From: Myrica gale
Taxonomy: Eukaryota; Streptophyta; Magnoliopsida; Fagales; Myricaceae
DNA length: 64,000 bases
Assembly: GCA_963930655.1 (NCBI GenBank)
Contig: OZ005600.1
Span: forward strand, 7,009,501 to 7,073,500
Reading direction: 5' to 3'
The position numbers and the translations under genes were made by a program. Each line of letters opens with the position of its first letter. The first letter of the stretch is position 1. The notes beneath the pieces were generated by a model. The model made no database searches. It was not told the DNA's origin and worked only from the letters and a program-made list of their open reading frames with translations. Positions 57,924-64,000 of this stretch are shown here, one piece after another.

Positions 57924-60900
57924 ATGTCTAATCCTCAAGCTGATCCACTTCTGCAAGTGGAAACAACATGCGGATCCCTGCTATATGAACTTCAGGTTCT
58001 TTGTGCAATTTTTATGTGCAACAGTTTCTTTCTTCTCCCCATCCTGTTACAACAAATTTTGAAGTTGTCCATATTCCATAAATATGTTAGCTGACAACTA
58101 TTCTTGTCTACTCTGTTTCAAAATCAGATTATTTGGGATGAAGTTGGTGAGTCAGATGCTGAGAGGGATAAAATGCTGCTTGAGCTAGAACAAGAATGTC
58201 TAGAAGTATACAGAAGAAAGGTAGATGTGGCAAATCGGTCCAGAGCTCAGCTACGCCAGGCAATAGCTGATGCTGAAGCAGAATTGGCTGCCATCTGCTC
58301 GGCAATGGGGGAACGACCTGTACACATTAGGCAGGTTAGCAATGAATAGTGCACGCCAATTCAGGCTTGGTATCTTGCAAATGACTGTACTTGCTCATTT
58401 CTTCTCTGAGACAATCATGTTTGGGCAGCATCTTTACACATTGATTATGTTTAACTTGAGATATCCATAAGGTGGAAGATCAGGGCAGTAGTTTTAAAAA
58501 GTTGTCAGAAACTATGTAAACAAAAGTTAGAATTGGAATTCTGCACATAAACTATATGATGTTGATAATTTTGGCATGATTGATCTACCACACTGTTGAG
58601 ATTATATCTGAAAATTGTGACTGAAAGTTGGACGCTGGTTTTCATAGTTGGACTTGGTTGAATTATTTGTGGCGATAAAAAAACTAAGAAAGAATAACAT
58701 GTAAATCCTTGTCAAGTAATACTCCATAGAGGAGGATAGCTTCAAGCTTTTAATTTTTTAATTTGATTTTAACTTCTATTACCTGGGAAATATGAATTTT
58801 CTTTCTCTTCTTTTTCCCTTTATGAAGTTGGGATCATAGTCTATTAATCCAGAAAAACTTACATCCTCCCCTTGGGGCCCTTCTTTTTCCAGTCCGATCA
58901 AAACGCTGAAAGCTTGAAGGAAGAGCTCAGAATAATTCTTCCACAACTGGAGGAGATGCGGAAAAGGAAATCTGACAGAAGAAATCAATTCCTAGAAGTC
59001 CAAAAGCAGATCCAGGACATCTCAAATGAGATCTATGGATCCACACAATATATTTCATCCAAGAGAGTTGGGGATGAAAGCGATTTTTCTTTGAGAAAGC
59101 TTGAAGAATTGCACAGAGAGCTGCATGAACTTCAAAAAGAGAAGGTTTAATTTAATTATGTTTTTTTTTCTCGTTTTTTCATCATTTCCAATTGCAGTTA
59201 TTTCAGTGCCTATCATTTCGATGATGGACGGTATTTACATACTGGTTATAACCGACCTTTCTTTTTCTGTAGAGTGATCGCCTGAGGCAGGTTCAGGATC
59301 ACCTGTGTACTGTGAACTCGCTTTGCTCAGTGCTTGGCGTTGATTTCAAGCAGATAGTAGTGGAAGTTCATCCAAGTTTAGGTGATTCTGATGGGCCCAA
59401 GAGTATAAGTAATGGTACAATTGACCAGTTGGATGCTGCAATACGAAAGTTGCGAGAGGTTAAATTACAGAGAATGCAAAGGGTAAATAATGGTTCGAAT
59501 TACTTTTCAGTGTACATCTAAGAGTTCCTTTTTTTTTAAGTCTGCTTGTGGTGATCTTATTTGCATTGGCAGCTCCAAGATCTTGCAAGTACCATGTTGG
59601 AGCTCTGGAATTTGATGGATACACCAATAGAAGAGCAACAGATTTTTCAGGCTGTTACCTGTAACATAGCTGCTTCGGAACATGAAATAACTGAGCCCAA
59701 CACTCTGTCAGTGGACTTCATTAATTACGTGAGTTATAGGTTGCTTCATTATGATCATAGGATTTTCATTCTTAGTTCGTGTATTTGGAAAAAGAAGTGG
59801 GTGGATTTGTTTCAGAATTTTACAGATAAGCAAATATATCATGCAGGTTGAGGCTGAAGTATCTCGGTTGGAAGAGTTCAAGGCAAGCAAAATGAAAGAG
59901 CTTGTTCTGAAAAAGAGGTCAGAGCTAGAGGAGTTTTGTAGAAGGACACATATGGTTCCAGAAATAGACAGCACAATGGAAGATGCCATTGAAGCAATAG
60001 AAACAGGTATACATACTTATTATTGTTACGGTGGTTTTAATCTTAGTATTACTCTCACTGTCTTGAACTTCTTTATCATCTGTCTTGATGCAGGAGCTGT
60101 AGACCCTGCTTTTGTGCTTGAGCAAATTGAGCTCCAGATTGCTAGGGTCAAAGAGGAAGCTTTTAGCAGGAAAGAAATACTTGAAAGGGTTGAGAAATGG
60201 TTGGCTGCATGCGATGAGGAGAGTTGGCTTGAAGAGTACAATAGGGTTAGATTTTTTCATCTAAATTCTTATAGCATTTGCTTTATTTGTACCTACTTGC
60301 CTCTACTTAATGTGTCACTCTTTGGTGGTTTAGGATGAAAATCGATACAATGCTGGAAGAGGAGCTCATCTTACTCTCAAGCGTGCTGAGAAAGCTCGCG
60401 CTTTGGTAAATAAACTTCCAGGTACATAAACTCCCTAGAAGAAGCAAAATATATTTATCTGAATCTTATGGTGGTTATAATCGCTACGATCTTCTAATTG
60501 TATATTTCTGTTGAGGGTCTTTCCATTTTGCACCTATCTATTCTACTGTTTCTTTACTTCTGCACTTTCTTCAAACATCCTTTGCTGGTAACTTAGATTT
60601 TTTTTTCCATGTACCTTGGTTGGCATACAGCAATGGTTGATGCATTGGCTTCAAAAACCGTGGCATGGGAGGAGGAGAGGGGCATTGAGTTCACATATGA
60701 TGGTGTAAGTATTTCCCTAAATTTCTGAAGGTGTTGAGTGTTTAAGTAGTTTGGTCCTTGTTCCTACTTGGACTTTGTCCTCTGTTTTCTCTTAATTGGT
60801 TCCCTAACAATTTGTTTACAACGGTTGTTATTTGCTGCTGTGTAGATCCGTGTATTATCTATGCTTGAAGAGTACACTTTACTGCGGCAAGAGAAAGAGC

Positions 60901-62415
60901 AAGAACGCCGTAGGCAACGGGTATGGATCTGTTACATCCCCTATCATTGCCCTGCTGGAATTCTTTTTGACTGTCTTTGATGAGAAAGTCTGCTTTTATC
61001 CGGAAGATATTTCCTATTTTGACATGTTCAGAAATTATATATCTATTTCAGGACCAGAAGAAACTCCAGGGCCAGTTGATAGCAGAACAAGAGGCACTTT
61101 ACGGGTCGAAACCAAGCCCTTCGAAGACCCAGAATGTTAAAAAAGCTCCTAGGATGTCAACTGGAGGTACAAGCAGTAGAAGAGTTTCAGTTGGAGGGGC
61201 AATGTTTCAAACACCCAAACCTGATCCGCTTCAATCTGTGAAAGCTACGCCACGTCCCAGTAGGAAAAGTGACAGGGTACACCAATATGACCAACTGATT
61301 CCTCAAGATGATGGCTTTTCAGTTTTATTGGCTGGTAGGTTTTTCTACTTCAATTAATGAGGCATCGATGCACATTTTTACGCCTCTTAAGAACTTGTAA
61401 TCACGTTCTCCTTTTTGTTTATTGTGAAAAGAGAGACTTCTATCAAGCAGTTGAGGATCAACCACTTGAGAGTTGATAAGCTTAACCATGAAGATAAAGA
61501 TTTACCAACTTTTGGATTAGAGTTTTTATTGTCTGAGGAAAATGTGGAATGTCCTTCCTGAAAGTTTCATTTTAGGTTCTTAGGTGTTACTAAGGCAAGT
61601 TTTCCAAGTACATGAAACAAGCAGTCAATCTGTCTCCAGAGACAACCTAAAAATATTGCTGTATTGTCTATTTATGTTCTTTTTTGCACTATAGGCTGGG
61701 ACATTGCTGAGTTGTAGAAGAACTCTTGATGGCTAACGGGGTACGGGCATTTATGAATTAAATGGATGGTTTAGGGTTATCCTTTGTTTTGCCTTGAGGG
61801 GAGAAGGGAGGGCCACATTAGTGGTAGATTGTGCTGTTTATTCTTGCTGGTGCAAGCTCTTTTGGTGAGTTTTGTGTTATCATTGGAACACCTTTAGAGC
61901 ACTTGTTGGATTGTGTTTGTCTAATTTCTTTTTACATTGCTTATGCAGGTAGGAGAGGCTTGGATATTGCTGGTCTCCCCGCGAAGAAACACCATTCATT
62001 TGGAACTGCAAATGTTCGTGAAATAGAGTCACCCAGGATGCGGGTACCATTCTCGCCCATCTCTTCCACAGCATCATCGAAAGCCAACATGGCAAACTTG
62101 TTGGATGATCCGAGCATGACACATAGTGAGACATTGCAGAAAACACTTCCAAATAACAACCTGCAATTCACTACTCCCTCCAAGACAAATTATATGGCCG
62201 ATGAGGAGAATAAAACTCCAAAGGCATTGCCGATTCCGGTCCCCACAACACCTTCAACAGTGTCAGTTCCAATGCAGACAGTCACGACTCCGGCTCCTCC
62301 TCCTGTCTCTTTTGGCATTAAAGTAGTTCCTGAAGAGATTGAATATTCATTCGAGGAAAGGAGAGCTGGTTTTGTGGTTCCCAAAGCACACATGAAGTCC
62401 ATGATACAAGTATGA
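57924..62415 (+). CDS. MAP65-3: MAP65-3 / PLEIADE microtubule-bundling protein
   Basis: Coding exons are 57924-57995, 58128-58334, 58893-59144, 59273-59482, 59573-59728, 59847-60006, 60094-60245, 60334-60421, 60631-60704, 60846-60920, 61052-61334 and 61949-62415. They total 2196 nt and 731 residues, against about 707 for Arabidopsis PLEIADE. The N-terminus has [20 protein letters not shown] and [20 protein letters not shown], and long coiled coils follow to about residue 450. The microtubule-binding region includes [20 protein letters not shown] and [20 protein letters not shown] (about 482-503). The C-terminal tail is variable, with [21 protein letters not shown], a Pro/Thr-rich section and [14 protein letters not shown]. 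These blocks are specific to MAP65-3 rather than MAP65-1. The protein cross-links antiparallel microtubules at the phragmoplast midzone during cytokinesis. No disabling change seen. MSA motifs upstream fit mitotic expression. Confidence 0.95.
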
Positions 62416-62556
62416 TAAGCCTGAGCTGGACAATGGGTTAATGTGTTGTTTTAGCTTCCTTTCTGGTGTTTCTTTTTTTGGGGGGAGGGGCGGCAAGTCA
62501 ATTGTAGTTGGCTTTTCGATTTGTGTACATTGTCTACGACTTCTGAATGTGGACTA

Positions 62557-62757
62557 GGGTTGTGTTTGCAAAACTCAACATTTCCAACATTTTATCTCTC
62601 TCCTAATAAAATACTCCAATATAATCTCTCTCTCTCCCATAAAAAAATATAAAAAATTACAAAAACTATAAAAAATTACCTCTCTTTTCACCTTTTCACT
62701 AAACCCAATACCAACACATATTTCCATACCCAACATTTTACAACACAAACACAACCC
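62557..62757 (+). mobile_element. MITE, best-preserved copy of the dispersed family
   Basis: 201 bp with perfect 12-bp terminal inverted repeats GGGTTGTGTTTG / CAAACACAACCC, flanked by TA on both sides. The interior core is AATATAATCTCTCTCTCTCC and CACCTTTTCACTAAACCCAA. It lies in the 3' flank of MAP65-3. The terminal sequence and small TA-containing duplication suggest a Tc1/mariner or PIF/Harbinger origin; hAT cannot be excluded. Confidence 0.8.
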
Positions 62758-63964
62758 TAAGATGTTTGAACTTGTCCTCTTCTGATTGATGTGATCTCTC
62801 AATTTTATATAACCTTGAAAGTTTGTAACTGGTTTGTCTGTTCAGGAGGTGTGTTGTGGACTGGTCTTGTGTCGGAACATGTTTAGGCTGATCGGAGCAT
62901 GTGGCAACTTATGCTCCCCTACTTTTATCCCGGTGTGCTTTATCCATAATCCTTTTCTCCATCAGGGGGAGTGTAAGTAATTTAGGGACCCTTCTGTAAT
63001 TTTATTATTTTTTATTTTTTAAAACAGGAATGGTTGTTGTTTTAAAAATATAAATGGTGGGCGTAGGTGAGACAGGTAATATATAGCTCGTATGAAGAGA
63101 CGGGGGAACAAAAGTAAATTATAAAAAAGGAAGAGCATGTAGTTACAGTGGCATTGACTGTAGATTCCAGAAAAGAAGAGGGCATTTGGTTCAACATAGA
63201 TTTCTTTTTAGTCAACTTTAATTTTACTGAAAAGACAAAGAAGTTGTCAGAAGTCGCAATGGCTACGTTAGCTTTTACAGCTTTGAAATATTTCTTTTTC
63301 AAGCTTTCAATTAATAAATGGGAGTTTAAAAAATAGAAAAGCTTTTTTCTTTTTTATATTCAAACTTAGTATCACTGTCATTTATTAAATTTCCAAGATG
63401 GACGTGAACCATTTTCTTAACCGAAATGCATACTTTGAATTTTGCAATTAAAATATTAATTGTTAATTAAATTCCCAATATTAAATTACCCTACAGGATG
63501 TATTTTATTTTAATTTTCCAACTTTATTTATTTCTCCTCCTTTTCCTGCAAAACTCTAATTCAACTATCACTTTTCATGAATTTCTGTCTAAAAAATTTG
63601 TGATTTTTCCCTCTAATTCTTGCAATTTTTGGTGAAATTCGCTGCCGACATTGAATTCCTCTGCATTCTCAGCAATGGTGGAGAACTAAGCTTCTGAGTT
63701 GTCTGTCAATAGAGGAAACCCAGCTGTAGGAGTTGTATAGTTTTGAGCTTTTGATCTTTTACTACACCAGTTAGGGTTTTAGGTTTTGGGGCTGTTTTCC
63801 AAACCAAAAGCCAAAACAATTCAAGGCTGTTGCAATTTGTTTTCATCTCTCTGAGTGTTTGAGTTAGAAAAGTTCGAATCTATAATGGGTAGACTTCAGT
63901 GTGCTAAGGGTTTTTAGCTTTTGGAGCTTCCTGGGTTTTTGTTCCTGTGATTTTATTAGTGTGT
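62758..63964. other. Intergenic and leader of the next gene
   Basis: AT-rich spacer. From about 63600 the sequence looks like a promoter and leader (TTAGGGTTTTAGG near 63770, close to a reversed telo-box). No complete gene seen. Confidence 0.5.
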
Positions 63965-64000
63965 ATGTCTATGGAGGACAAAGAGAACTCTGTTCCTGAG
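63965..64000 (+). CDS. 5' end of a further gene (partial)
   Basis: An open frame starts MSMEDKENSVPE (ATG at 63965, with a second in-frame ATG at 63971) and runs off the window after 12 codons. Too short to identify. By recalled synteny with Arabidopsis (AHL4 next to MAP65-3, AHL3 near FKBP53), an AT-hook nuclear-localised protein is one possibility, but the sequence itself does not show it. Confidence 0.4.
   Translation, partial: MSMEDKENSVPE

Noticed and set aside
61277..61334. Splice donor at 61277 (AGG|GTACAC) ending MAP65-3 exon 11 early
   Set aside because: Using it breaks the frame with the last exon. Reading through to the donor at 61335 keeps the frame into [11 protein letters not shown].

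Overview
This window is nuclear DNA of a flowering plant, almost certainly a eudicot. The genes have many introns with GT..AG borders, the spacers are AT-rich, and every recognisable protein is a plant family member. From memory, several genes match two paralogous Arabidopsis neighbourhoods: FKBP53, TBL18, ClpT1 and MSH3 around At4g25340-25540, and MAP65-3/PLEIADE, YLS7/TBL17, a DUF668 gene and a hydroxyproline-rich gene around At5g51600-51680. The window therefore looks like an ancestral segment whose content was split between two Arabidopsis regions. The species cannot be named from the sequence alone.

Layout. 2.1-7.0 kb (+): FKBP53-like nuclear prolyl isomerase, 11 coding exons. 9.1-13.6 kb (-): complete cytosolic enolase, 17 exons. 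16.8-17.2 kb (+): small DUF761-type protein. 17.8-24.9 kb: a transposon nest, with a SINE beside a decayed L1-type LINE (-). The LINE is interrupted by a 585-bp inverted-repeat element and by a hAT-like element, which itself contains a Mutator-like MITE. 26.1-28.8 kb (-): truncated MSH3 pseudogene holding an intact-looking 311-bp TRIM element. 30.5-32.6 kb (+): 717-residue proline-rich protein with 31-residue repeats. 35.4-36.8 kb (-): DUF3475/DUF668 protein (PSK SIMULATOR-like). 36.9-39.7 kb: a GC-rich hairpin MITE, a second SINE and a 1.06-kb foldback Mutator-like element. 43.9-47.2 kb (-): plastid ClpT. 49.3-52.3 kb (+): TBL17/TBL18-type wall O-acetyltransferase with a GC-AG intron. 53.5-54.7 kb: endogenous pararetrovirus protease remnant and a nested inverted-repeat element. 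57.9-62.4 kb (+): MAP65-3/PLEIADE, 12 coding exons, with mitosis-type MSA motifs upstream and a 273-bp tandem duplication in its predicted leader intron. 64.0 kb (+): first codons of a further gene.

The genes do not form a pathway. They are mostly housekeeping or growth genes: glycolysis, chromatin or rRNA-gene regulation, the plastid Clp protease, wall acetylation and cytokinesis. Exon structures were built by hand from ORF continuity, splice-site dinucleotides and recalled family sequences. In each of the five multi-exon genes the exon lengths sum to a whole number of codons. The most notable non-genic content is the set of mobile elements whose exact target-site duplications can be read directly. 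I found no RNA gene, CRISPR array or clearly new multi-gene system.
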